From positions 59,117-123,116 of the forward strand of contig NZ_AWNH01000038.1 in NCBI RefSeq assembly GCF_000482245.1: a DNA stretch of 64,000 bases, read 5' to 3'. Source of the DNA: Leptolyngbya sp. Heron Island J (GTDB taxonomy: Bacteria; Cyanobacteriota; Cyanobacteriia; Phormidesmidales; Phormidesmidaceae). Positions 44,767 to 52,860 of this stretch are shown one piece after another; positions within the stretch are counted from its first letter, which is position 1, and each line of letters begins with the position of its first letter. A model generated the notes under the pieces. The model saw nothing but the letters and a program-made list of their open reading frames with translations. It was not told where the DNA came from and did not search any database. Position numbers and translations under genes: made by a program.

Positions 44767-45089
44767 GGTTTAGTTTTTCCTTGTAGTCTCCTAGTGAATG
44801 GAAGCGCGGTGTGCGGCTTCGATTACTACTATCCGAGTCATGCCTGAGTCTAGGTTGATGGGTTTCTAAGGTTTGGGTAAGGGTTATCTGAACAAAACTG
44901 AGCTAACTCTGTGATCAAGATCGCCGTGAAATATGAGGAATTATGTGTGATTTGTCTGAAGTAATGACTGTAGTGTTGATCCCATTGATTAGGATAGGAA
45001 TACTGGCCCATTAGCGCCGGTTCCGATGGGATGGCTAAGTGCCTGAATAAGCAATTGCTATATCTATACTGTTTCCACTGTAACGACAC
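44767..45089. other. Short intergenic region between divergent genes
   Basis: The 323 nt between the DM13 gene (minus) and the coiled-coil gene (plus) contain no convincing gene. A 79-codon minus-strand frame (44850-45089) starts at the position just before the plus-strand gene and has no recognisable features. The region should contain promoters for both flanks. Confidence 0.5.
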
Positions 45090-45851
45090 ATGAAAAAGGC
45101 CGTTTATTGGTTGATGGGGGAGCGTGGAGGTAAGGTAACCCTGGCTGTATGGAACTGGCTGTGGGGAATTTCTGAAGAGGGTCCAGGGCCTGAATCAGAT
45201 GCGGATTTGGATGATGATGCGATCGCAACCGCCGAAGCCGCTATCCAAAAAATGCAAGCATCCGTCCGGCAGCTAGCTGAAGCCACCAACCAACAATACG
45301 CCACCTTTCAACGGGAAAAAGGCGTCTATCTAAAAAAAGTAGCCGCCCTCAAACGGGCCGAACAATCAGCCCTCAACGCTGAAAAAGAAGGACGGCATGA
45401 TGACGCCGAAGCCGCCATTAGCTCCGCTATTCACCTGGAGCAGCTTTTACCAAAAATCGAAGCCCAGGTCGAACAAGCCGAAGCCCTCGTCAATGCTTCC
45501 CTAGCAAAATTACGTCAGGAGCGAGCCCGTCTAGAAAGCTATAAAAGTGATCTGCAGGCCCTCAAAAATTTAACCGAGGTGAATGAAGCTCTGGCCGCCA
45601 TTGCCGAAACCCACAATGAGCAGGATATCGAATCTGCCCGTGCTCAATTTGAAGCCGCTAAAAACTCCGTGCATACCCGCTATTTAGAGAAACGAGCATT
45701 TGTAGAGCTATCGGTTAATCCGGCAGAACAAGCGGTGTCAGCCATTGATCCCATGGCTCAGCAACAAGAAATTGCTCGCCGCCTACAGCAGCTTAAACAA
45801 CGCCAGCAAACACTCACCCAAAACCCTCAGTTTCCTGGCCAAAAATCATAA
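45090..45851 (+). CDS. Coiled-coil protein, PspA/IM30-like
   Basis: A 253-residue, Ala/Glu/Gln-rich, mostly helical protein. A short amphipathic N-terminus with three Trp (VYWLMGERGGK, WNWLWG) could lie on the membrane. The helical body contains ALNAEKEGRHDDAEAAISSAIHLEQ, which has the position and flavour of the GRxDLA-type segment in PspA/Vipp1 proteins. The assignment to the ESCRT-III/PspA family is by impression only. It precedes a solute-binding/OmpA fusion gene by 129 nt. Confidence 0.6.
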   Translation: MKKAVYWLMGERGGKVTLAVWNWLWGISEEGPGPESDADLDDDAIATAEAAIQKMQASVRQLAEATNQQYATFQREKGVYLKKVAALKRAEQSALNAEKEGRHDDAEAAISSAIHLEQLLPKIEAQVEQAEALVNASLAKLRQERARLESYKSDLQALKNLTEVNEALAAIAETHNEQDIESARAQFEAAKNSVHTRYLEKRAFVELSVNPAEQAVSAIDPMAQQQEIARRLQQLKQRQQTLTQNPQFPGQKS

Positions 45852-45980
45852 CCAGAGTTATGACCAACCTAACCTTGGGGTTTACTAACATAAGGACCAT
45901 ACAGGAATCTACGTACTATTCTGACCCGCTGGTATAGAGGCTGTAGGTAGCTTTATGGGAAATTACTGGAGGTAGTGTTA

Positions 45981-47522
45981 GTGTCAAAACGTACAGGCGG
46001 CCCCCCACCAATTGTCTATATTTTGGGTGTTGTTGCGGTCTCTTTAGGGTTTTGGAACTTCAAGGACACATTATTCTCGTGGTCACAACAACCGCTAGCC
46101 GTTATCAGTGGTGACACGAATGATCTGGTCATTCTGGGAGACACGTTTAGCGGCTACAGCATATTTCGTTCTTCGGATTTTAATGAAGAGTTAGAACAAT
46201 CGGGCTTATCGTTACGATTCGAAAATGAATTTGACCAGGCTGAACGAGCGGCACGGCTGGAAAAAGGCAATGCCGACCTGATTGTTACCACCTTGGATCA
46301 GTATCTGAAACATCAACCAGACGGCCAGATTGTGGGCCTCATTGATCGGACGGTGGGGGCGGATGCGGTGGTGCTCAATACCCCTCAGTATTCAACCTTA
46401 ACCTCCCTCAACGATCTCAGTCAGCTGGTGGCCCAGGGACAGCCTCTGAGCTTAGCCTATGCCGCCGATACCCCCAGTGAGTTTTTAGCTCAGGTGCTGG
46501 ATATTCGCTTTGATGGTTTTAATCTAGCTGACTTTAACCAGCTCAAAGTAGCAGAGGCCTCAGAAGCCTGGGAAACGTTACAAGACCCCAGCCAAAATAT
46601 TGCGGTCGCCGTCCTCTGGGAGCCGTTTGTCAGTCAGGCCCGCGACCAAGGTCATACGGTCGTCCTCTCTAGCCAGGATGCGCCCAATGCCATTTTGGAT
46701 GTCATCGTAGCCTCAGATGATGTGATCCAAGACGATCCTGAAAAGCTGACAGACTTACTATCAACCTACTATCGACGGATGGATCAAGCGGCCCGCGATA
46801 ATAGCCAATTAAAAGCGTTGATTCAGACCGATGGAGGTCTATCCCCCACCCAGGCGGATTTAGTGATTGATGGCATTGATTTTTTCACGTCGGTAGAAGC
46901 TGGACGCTGGATGGACGATGGCACCCTGGAAAAACGGATTGCTGCAACTGCTGCCATTCTGGTGCTATCGGGTCAACTACCTGAGGTGCCCCTGGCAAAC
47001 GAACTCTATAGCGATCGCTTTATTGCTGATGCCGTTGCCAATACTCAGTCGCTGATTCAGCTAGTACAGGCGGATGACCCTGAGTTGGCTAAATTTCTCA
47101 CTGGAGAAGCAGACGCAGCGCCGCCGCAAGCTCAGCTCACAGCTGAAGCAATTCAAAGTTCTCAGCCAATCGGTGACCTGGAAGTTAGGGGTAAAGTAAC
47201 GTTTGGGACAGGATCAGCAGCGATCGCAGCGGAAGGACAGCAAACCCTCACACAGCTAGCCACCGAGATTAACGAATTTAATACCGAAACCGTGGCCATC
47301 CGCGTCATTGGTCACACCTCCAAAACCGGCACTGCCACCCTCAACCAGCGCCTCAGTCAGCAGCGGGCTGAAGCGGTAGTGCAGTACTTAAAAAGCCAGG
47401 CCGTGAATCATAACATTTTGGCTGAAGGCAAAGGCTTTAACGAGCCCCTATCAGGCATAGCTGCCAATGATCCACGCAATCAGCGCACAGAGATTCGCTT
47501 AGTCCGGATCAATCAAGAATAA
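45981..47522 (+). CDS. Solute-binding protein / OmpA-domain fusion
   Basis: A 513-residue membrane-anchored protein: one N-terminal helix (about 10-24, VYILGVVAVSLGFW), a periplasmic solute-binding-like region (about 45-360, with AARLEKGNADLIVTTLDQYL and DRTVGADAVVLN), and an OmpA-like peptidoglycan-binding domain (about 395-513: VIGHTSKTGTATLNQRLSQQRAEAVVQYLKSQ). GTG 45981 is preferred since GGAGG (45968-45972) lies 8 nt upstream; the GTG at 45975 is too close. The layout suggests a sensor or anchor between the membrane and the peptidoglycan. Confidence 0.85.
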   Translation: MSKRTGGPPPIVYILGVVAVSLGFWNFKDTLFSWSQQPLAVISGDTNDLVILGDTFSGYSIFRSSDFNEELEQSGLSLRFENEFDQAERAARLEKGNADLIVTTLDQYLKHQPDGQIVGLIDRTVGADAVVLNTPQYSTLTSLNDLSQLVAQGQPLSLAYAADTPSEFLAQVLDIRFDGFNLADFNQLKVAEASEAWETLQDPSQNIAVAVLWEPFVSQARDQGHTVVLSSQDAPNAILDVIVASDDVIQDDPEKLTDLLSTYYRRMDQAARDNSQLKALIQTDGGLSPTQADLVIDGIDFFTSVEAGRWMDDGTLEKRIAATAAILVLSGQLPEVPLANELYSDRFIADAVANTQSLIQLVQADDPELAKFLTGEADAAPPQAQLTAEAIQSSQPIGDLEVRGKVTFGTGSAAIAAEGQQTLTQLATEINEFNTETVAIRVIGHTSKTGTATLNQRLSQQRAEAVVQYLKSQAVNHNILAEGKGFNEPLSGIAANDPRNQRTEIRLVRINQE

Positions 47523-47579
47523 TTTTGATTCCTTAAAATAAGGAGTAGGGGGCAGCACTACTCCACAGATAAATTTGTT

Positions 47580-49391
47580 ATGCACTCTAAACCACTGGTC
47601 GAAACCCATCAGGAATTATTAACAGAAGCATTGGATATTGCTCGCTGTTTACGGAAACGTGGAGATTCTGCCAAGGATGCCTTTTACCACCGACGACAAC
47701 AGCGGCTCAAAACACTGCATGACGAATTAGGTAGTCTGCGGCGACATCCCATTAGACAGCAAGTACAACTCCCTGAGAGTATCCCCACGGCGGTGCGCAG
47801 GGCCTTTGTCAGGGCAGCCCTATTAACCAAGCGCTATTACCAACTGGCTGGGCACCAGTGGCAGGGAACAATATCCTCCCCCACACTCAGCAAACAAATA
47901 CCGGATAAAATCCCCCTTGCTCTGGAATCAGACACAGCTATTGTTAGCCTATGCCAACACTTTCAATTATCAAACCAGGATCAGCGTCAGCTGACCGACA
48001 CATTACAACAAATTGAGCAGCGCATTGCAGAACAAGCCACCACCATTCAAGCCGTTCTGCGTAGCGTAGGGCTAACTACCATTCAAGACGAAACAGCCAC
48101 TCAACTGAGCCGCATCCAGGCAGCTGTTTTATTCAAACATTTATTTGGCATCACGCTCCCCGCTCATCTAGTCGACATTGTCTACACACCGCTCCAAATT
48201 TATTTTTGTCTAACCACCGACCAATCTGAAGCCTTTGCCGAGATTTCTGCCACCGATCAGCAGCGGCTTACCCAGCTGCTAGAGTCGATGCAAACCTTTA
48301 GCTTTGATCAGTTTCGCCGATTTCCTACCTTTGGTCCCTGTCAGCCTCAAAACATTGACATCACCTGGGCAACTCTCATTGCGCAACAGTTAGACAAATC
48401 TGTTGACCATGTGATTGAGGCACTCTCTAGCTCGGTTAGTATTTTACCTACCCACAAAGCAGAAGCATTTCTGATCCACGACATTTGGGGACATTATTGG
48501 CAGCTAATGATGACCCAGTTTGAAGCCGACTATGCAGTTTTGGCCCACTGCGATGAACCGTTACGTGTAGGAGAAACGGCTTATACAGAAAATGGTCCTG
48601 TTACTTGCCGAGAGTTGTTCTCTCCAACTGATGATGAAGTTGCTCTCAATGAAGAGAAAGCCCAGGTCTTTTTCCATGGTGAAGTGCAACAGCGATTAGG
48701 GCTTGTCTTCACCCATCTAATTGGCGAAATGATGGCCGATGTAGCCGAATTTAAGTATGTTTGGTGTAATCCAGAATTCACGGATGAACTCCCGAGCTCA
48801 TCAGTATTTAAGACGACACCTGTCAAACTGGATCTCAGCTTGATCGATCTCGACTTTCTATTTATTAGGGTGATCAATCCACTACTAAAAATAAACATTT
48901 CTGCCTTAGAGACCTCCCCTTTGGAACAAGGCATTCTCTCTAATTGGAAAGACCGGGGTATCAAGTCTCCTTCCCTAGAATTACAAGCTCATCTAAAACA
49001 AAAATTAAGCCGCCTTCATGAGATTTTTTTAGAGAACTATCGTCAGCATTATTTATCCTCCCTCAAATCGAGTCAGGGAATTTTTTGTCAGGCTGCCACC
49101 AATCTGGTCTATTTACAAAACACAATCAATCATTTGTGTGTTGATGTTTGCCAGGAGGTGATTACGGGTGTGGCCAACGGCCCGGCTGAGCCACCGCCGT
49201 ACCACGATCTGTTGATGATTTTTATTGGTTGCTACTGTTCCGGTGACAGCTATAGTAATTTCTGGCAGATGGATGCGGTCTTAGCGGATCATTTTCTGCC
49301 CTGTTGGCACCTGCTATATGACTGGATTCAACAGACAGACGTAACGCCTGACACGATGCTCTCCGATCGCAAAAATCCCCATGCCCGTTGA
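47580..49391 (+). CDS. Unrecognised 603-residue helical protein with a HDxWGH motif
   Basis: I do not recognise this family. The protein has no signal peptide or clear membrane helix and is predicted mostly helical. Potential metal-ligand clusters are HDIWGHYW at 300-307, HLIGE at 379-383, and ADVAEF at 386-391. The region 480-560 contains several His/Cys (INHLCVDVC, CYCSGDS). Its end overlaps the 2OG-oxygenase gene by 11 bp, so the two proteins are likely made together. A di-metal or helical scaffold role is only a guess from the His/Glu spacing. Confidence 0.7.
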   Translation: MHSKPLVETHQELLTEALDIARCLRKRGDSAKDAFYHRRQQRLKTLHDELGSLRRHPIRQQVQLPESIPTAVRRAFVRAALLTKRYYQLAGHQWQGTISSPTLSKQIPDKIPLALESDTAIVSLCQHFQLSNQDQRQLTDTLQQIEQRIAEQATTIQAVLRSVGLTTIQDETATQLSRIQAAVLFKHLFGITLPAHLVDIVYTPLQIYFCLTTDQSEAFAEISATDQQRLTQLLESMQTFSFDQFRRFPTFGPCQPQNIDITWATLIAQQLDKSVDHVIEALSSSVSILPTHKAEAFLIHDIWGHYWQLMMTQFEADYAVLAHCDEPLRVGETAYTENGPVTCRELFSPTDDEVALNEEKAQVFFHGEVQQRLGLVFTHLIGEMMADVAEFKYVWCNPEFTDELPSSSVFKTTPVKLDLSLIDLDFLFIRVINPLLKINISALETSPLEQGILSNWKDRGIKSPSLELQAHLKQKLSRLHEIFLENYRQHYLSSLKSSQGIFCQAATNLVYLQNTINHLCVDVCQEVITGVANGPAEPPPYHDLLMIFIGCYCSGDSYSNFWQMDAVLADHFLPCWHLLYDWIQQTDVTPDTMLSDRKNPHAR

Positions 49392-50088
49392 CACCTGGTT
49401 TCCCCTCGCTGTTTATTACGAAGATCTAGCCGATGCTAACAACCACAAAAAGCAGCTGATCGATGCGTCCCTACAGCTAGAAAAGGAGGGGTATGAACGT
49501 CGTGCTTTTCCAGAAATGGCCTGGACTGGTGATCTCCATGGAGCCGAACAAATCCATATAGACCCTCGGTTTAGCTGGATTGTCGGTCAGGTAGAAGTTC
49601 ACGTGCAGCAGTATCTGCAAACATTGGGATTAGACCTCAATCAGATAGATCTCTATATCCAGCGAGCATGGCCAGTCATCTCGCGTCACCAGCAAGAAGT
49701 CGGGTCCCATAGCCATAATACGGCTCACATTAGTGCTGTTTATTATGTTTCAGTGCCCAACTCCGGCAGTGATGAAGCCGGTAGTTTAGTCTTTTTTGAC
49801 GATGTGCGCCCCAATGAAGTCAGCCCAGGTCTGGGCAGCGAAAACACGAATATTATTGCGAGCTGGAACTATCTCAACCAGGACCAGGCCATGTATCTTC
49901 CTACGGAAGGCCGATTAATTTTGTTTCCGGCTAAACAGCGTCATGGCGTTACTATGAACCATACCGAGGGTTTGAGAATTTCTCTCTCGTTTGATGTTGT
50001 CTTAACCGCAAAGCCTGGCAGTGCTGCAGGCTCCTATGAGTTTCTGCCACCCCCTCCCCAGCAGTGGCAAAAGTTTGGGGGCATTTAG
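49381..50088 (+). CDS. 2OG-Fe(II) oxygenase (TIGR02466-like)
   Basis: A 235-residue double-stranded beta-helix oxygenase. The core is HSHNTAHISAVYYVSVP with His110, His112 and His116, then SLVFFDD, RLILFPAKQRHGV with His188, and GLRISLSFDVV with Arg199 as the likely 2-oxoglutarate ligand. It resembles the TIGR02466 family, whose substrates are unknown, and would use Fe(II), O2 and 2-oxoglutarate to hydroxylate a substrate. The exact iron-ligand pair cannot be fixed by eye. It overlaps the preceding unknown gene by 11 bp, implying a shared function. Confidence 0.82.
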   Translation: MPVDTWFPLAVYYEDLADANNHKKQLIDASLQLEKEGYERRAFPEMAWTGDLHGAEQIHIDPRFSWIVGQVEVHVQQYLQTLGLDLNQIDLYIQRAWPVISRHQQEVGSHSHNTAHISAVYYVSVPNSGSDEAGSLVFFDDVRPNEVSPGLGSENTNIIASWNYLNQDQAMYLPTEGRLILFPAKQRHGVTMNHTEGLRISLSFDVVLTAKPGSAAGSYEFLPPPPQQWQKFGGI

Positions 50089-50121
50089 CGATCGCAAAAC
50101 CGACAACGTGATGTCACAGGA

Positions 50122-51381
50122 ATGTCACATCAACTATTTAAGCTATGGACAACTGCATCAAAAGTGTCCCAAATCATGTCTAATTCAAGTCATCATCCAT
50201 CCACTCGTCCCTGGCATATCTCGGTCCTCAGCAGCCTGGTCCTGGGAGCTGGGTTAGCTACAGCCGGTAGCTTTTTAGCCTGGTCACCCGCATCACCACT
50301 GCGGCAGAACAATCAAGTAGCTGTAGCCCAGACTTCACCACCGACTGCGCCCGCTATTGCTCCCACCGCAAACCCCAACTTTATTACCGATGTGGTCAAT
50401 GAGGTGGGTCCAGCCGTTGTCCGGATTGATGCATCCCGTACCGTGAGCCGACAAATTCCTGACGTATTCAAGGCCCCCACATTTCGACAGTTCTTTGGTA
50501 ATCGTATCCCCCAGGGTAGCCAAGAACGCACCGAGCGAGGTTTAGGGTCAGGCTTCATCATCAGCAATGACGGCAAAATTATTACCAATGCCCATGTCGT
50601 TGATGGCGCTGATACCGTTACCGTCACCCTCAAAGATGGGCGCATTTTAGATGGCCAGGTGCTGGGTAGTGATCCCGTCACCGACATTGCTGTCATCAAA
50701 GTTGATGAGCAGAATCTACCGACAGTAGAGCTAGGCAACTCTGAGCAACTACAGCCAGGAGAATGGTCCATCGCCATTGGTAACCCCCTGGGTCTCGATA
50801 ATACCGTCACCGTGGGGATTATCAGCGCCGTAGGGCGTTCTAGCAATCAGGTCGGCGTCCCCGATAAGCGGGTGGAGTTTATCCAAACCGATACAGCCAT
50901 CAACCCCGGCAATTCCGGTGGTCCTTTACTCAACCAGCAGGGTGAAGTGATCGGCGTGAATACCGCCATTATCAATGGCGCACAGGGTCTGGGGTTTGCC
51001 ATCCCCATCAACATGGTGGAAAGAATTGCCACTGAACTAGCCGAAACCGGTCAGGTGCAGCATCCGTTTTTAGGCATTCAAATGGTTACCCTGAGTCCAG
51101 ACGTGAAGGCGGATATTAACACCAACCCCAATAGCGGCTTGACCGTTGATGAAGATAAGGGAATTCTCATTGCTCGGGTAATCTCTGATTCACCGGCAGC
51201 CAGGGGTGGCCTGAGGGCCGGAGATGTGATTACCGCCATTGACGGCACAGCTGTTACCGAGTCTACCGAAGTTCAGCGAATTGTCAGCAATGGCAAAGTT
51301 GGCCAGCCGCTTACCGTCGAAGTACAACGTGATGGCACCGCACAGTCAATTGAGGTGAGCCCCGAAAGCTTATCTCAGTAA
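50122..51381 (+). CDS. HtrA/DegP-type serine protease (S1C)
   Basis: A 419-residue periplasmic or thylakoid-lumen protease. An N-terminal signal anchor (about 28-53, ISVLSSLVLGAGLATAGSFLAW) precedes the S1 domain with catalytic triad His158 (TNAHVVDGA), Asp188 (DPVTDIAVIK) and Ser265 (NPGNSGGPLL). One PDZ domain occupies about 310-410 (ISDSPAARGGLRAGDVITAIDG). Cyanobacteria carry three such proteins (HtrA, HhoA, HhoB) for stress-related protein quality control; which one this is cannot be decided. ATG 50122 is used; ATG 50176 is an alternative nearer the membrane anchor. Confidence 0.93.
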   Translation: MSHQLFKLWTTASKVSQIMSNSSHHPSTRPWHISVLSSLVLGAGLATAGSFLAWSPASPLRQNNQVAVAQTSPPTAPAIAPTANPNFITDVVNEVGPAVVRIDASRTVSRQIPDVFKAPTFRQFFGNRIPQGSQERTERGLGSGFIISNDGKIITNAHVVDGADTVTVTLKDGRILDGQVLGSDPVTDIAVIKVDEQNLPTVELGNSEQLQPGEWSIAIGNPLGLDNTVTVGIISAVGRSSNQVGVPDKRVEFIQTDTAINPGNSGGPLLNQQGEVIGVNTAIINGAQGLGFAIPINMVERIATELAETGQVQHPFLGIQMVTLSPDVKADINTNPNSGLTVDEDKGILIARVISDSPAARGGLRAGDVITAIDGTAVTESTEVQRIVSNGKVGQPLTVEVQRDGTAQSIEVSPESLSQ

Positions 51382-52017
51382 TCAAGGCTCTTATAGAGGC
51401 ATCCCCATGGGGATGCCTCTAGCACTCTAAGTTCAACAATATTCAAGATTTCACATCAAGAGTTTATATAAATACAGTCAAATTTTTCAATATATGCAAA
51501 TGGGGTCTACACTTCAACAGACATCATGCCCCATGAGACTTTAAATTATTATAGACACTATTCTTAGAAATCAGCTATTGCCCTGGGTTTAACTACTTTT
51601 CTAGGGAACAAGATGCGGGCAACGATAGCCTGATTTTTAGGTGATCGCTATTCCCTAAAAATCTATCCTCTACCTGACAAAGGATAATTATTTTACAGTC
51701 TTGACACCTAACAATGTCAGGAGATCAGCACACCCTACTAAAGTTTTTGCATCTGTAACTTGCAATACGTTTTAACACGTTGTACAACTTTAGGTACTAA
51801 GTAGAAACGTATCAATCAATACCTACTTTCTCTTATTTGCCAACTAAGGTTTAAACCCAATAAATTTTAGCCTTAGCAGATAAGTTCCATTTTTTTAACT
51901 CCTGAATCTATCGTTTCCATTGAAATAAAAAATTGCAATTTGCAGTCTGATATTTGAGAGAGGCTTTGCCTCAGTCTGCCAACCCACATCCTAGCCTACA
52001 GCTAGCAGGTTTTTGCT
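51382..52017. other. 0.6 kb intergenic region
   Basis: No gene visible. It begins with a strong palindrome (51394-51421) and then becomes AT-rich, with the promoter of the HEAT-like gene near the end. Nothing else stands out. Confidence 0.6.
51394..51421 (+). terminator. Palindrome after the HtrA-type gene
   Basis: TAGAGGCATCCCC, a central AT, and its complement GGGGATGCCTCTA form a 13-bp stem that ends 40 nt after the stop. It lacks a T-run but is placed as a transcription terminator would be. Confidence 0.6.
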
Positions 52018-52668
52018 ATGTCTACTCTGTTTGACACTCGCTTAGTCGCACTGAACAGTCAACACTGTCTCCAAAGTCAAGATATGTTGAAAATCTGTGA
52101 TTTAGCCAGCGCTGAGGGGATGGCTGAGGATATCGAAAATTATAGCTTTGACAATTTTCTGGGAATGGTAGTCCATATGTTGATCACCACCCAATCGCAA
52201 CATACTCGTGAACAACTTGCCCTGCAGCTAACTAAGTTTGGCAGTGCTGCTGTCTCACCTCTAGTCAAGCTTCTATGCCGCTTACAGACGCAGTCCAACA
52301 TTCACTCTCTAGCTCAAGAAAGCTTGAACAAGATAGAACTTAATCCACTGATCATTGGATTAAGTCAATTATTAGATGATGAGATTGACAATACCTTGCG
52401 CAGTATGGCTATTCAGCAATTAATCAGATTGATTGAAGAACGTGATCAATCTGTTCTGTTGGTACTCCCTAAATTGGTGTCGCAGAAAACCTGGCAGATC
52501 CTCAAACTGCAGCTATTGGCTCAAATACCCTATCCCAGTTTTAACACAGGGTATTGCGATCGCAACTTGTCTCCTCAACCAGACAACATTCTGCATCAAG
52601 AACCACAACCACATGATTCAGAGACTCACAACCAAGAAAGTCTTAATGATTTATGCAGAACACAATAG
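52018..52668 (+). CDS. HEAT-repeat-like protein (unrecognised)
   Basis: A 216-residue, probably soluble helical protein. Segments such as LALQLTKFGSAAVSPLVKLLCRLQTQSNIHSLAQESLNKI and LLDDEIDNTLRSMAIQQLIRLIEERDQSVLLVLPKLV resemble paired helices of HEAT/armadillo-type repeats (phycobilisome lyase relatives are one such group). The C-terminal 40 residues are polar and low-complexity (QEPQPHDSETHNQES). I do not recognise the family. It lies 192 nt upstream of glgP, with no obvious link. Confidence 0.55.
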   Translation: MSTLFDTRLVALNSQHCLQSQDMLKICDLASAEGMAEDIENYSFDNFLGMVVHMLITTQSQHTREQLALQLTKFGSAAVSPLVKLLCRLQTQSNIHSLAQESLNKIELNPLIIGLSQLLDDEIDNTLRSMAIQQLIRLIEERDQSVLLVLPKLVSQKTWQILKLQLLAQIPYPSFNTGYCDRNLSPQPDNILHQEPQPHDSETHNQESLNDLCRTQ

Positions 52669-52860
52669 TAGAGTTTTGTTGCACACCGGTTGGAACCAAG
52701 AGTTAGTTAGACTAATCTGTTCTAGATGTTGCTGATCAGGCAGAAAGCTTAAAACATAATAAAACTGTGTCTCAAGCGACAGAAGTCCCACACTCTTTTT
52801 GAGCTTTATCAATCCAACAGTCCATTTAGAAGCTTTCTTGCTGAAAGTTTTGAACTTCCT

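Noticed and set aside
44850..45089. 79-codon minus-strand frame upstream of the coiled-coil gene
   Set aside because: Unusual composition (many Tyr, Ser, His, Asn) and no recognisable motif. It occupies the divergent promoter region.
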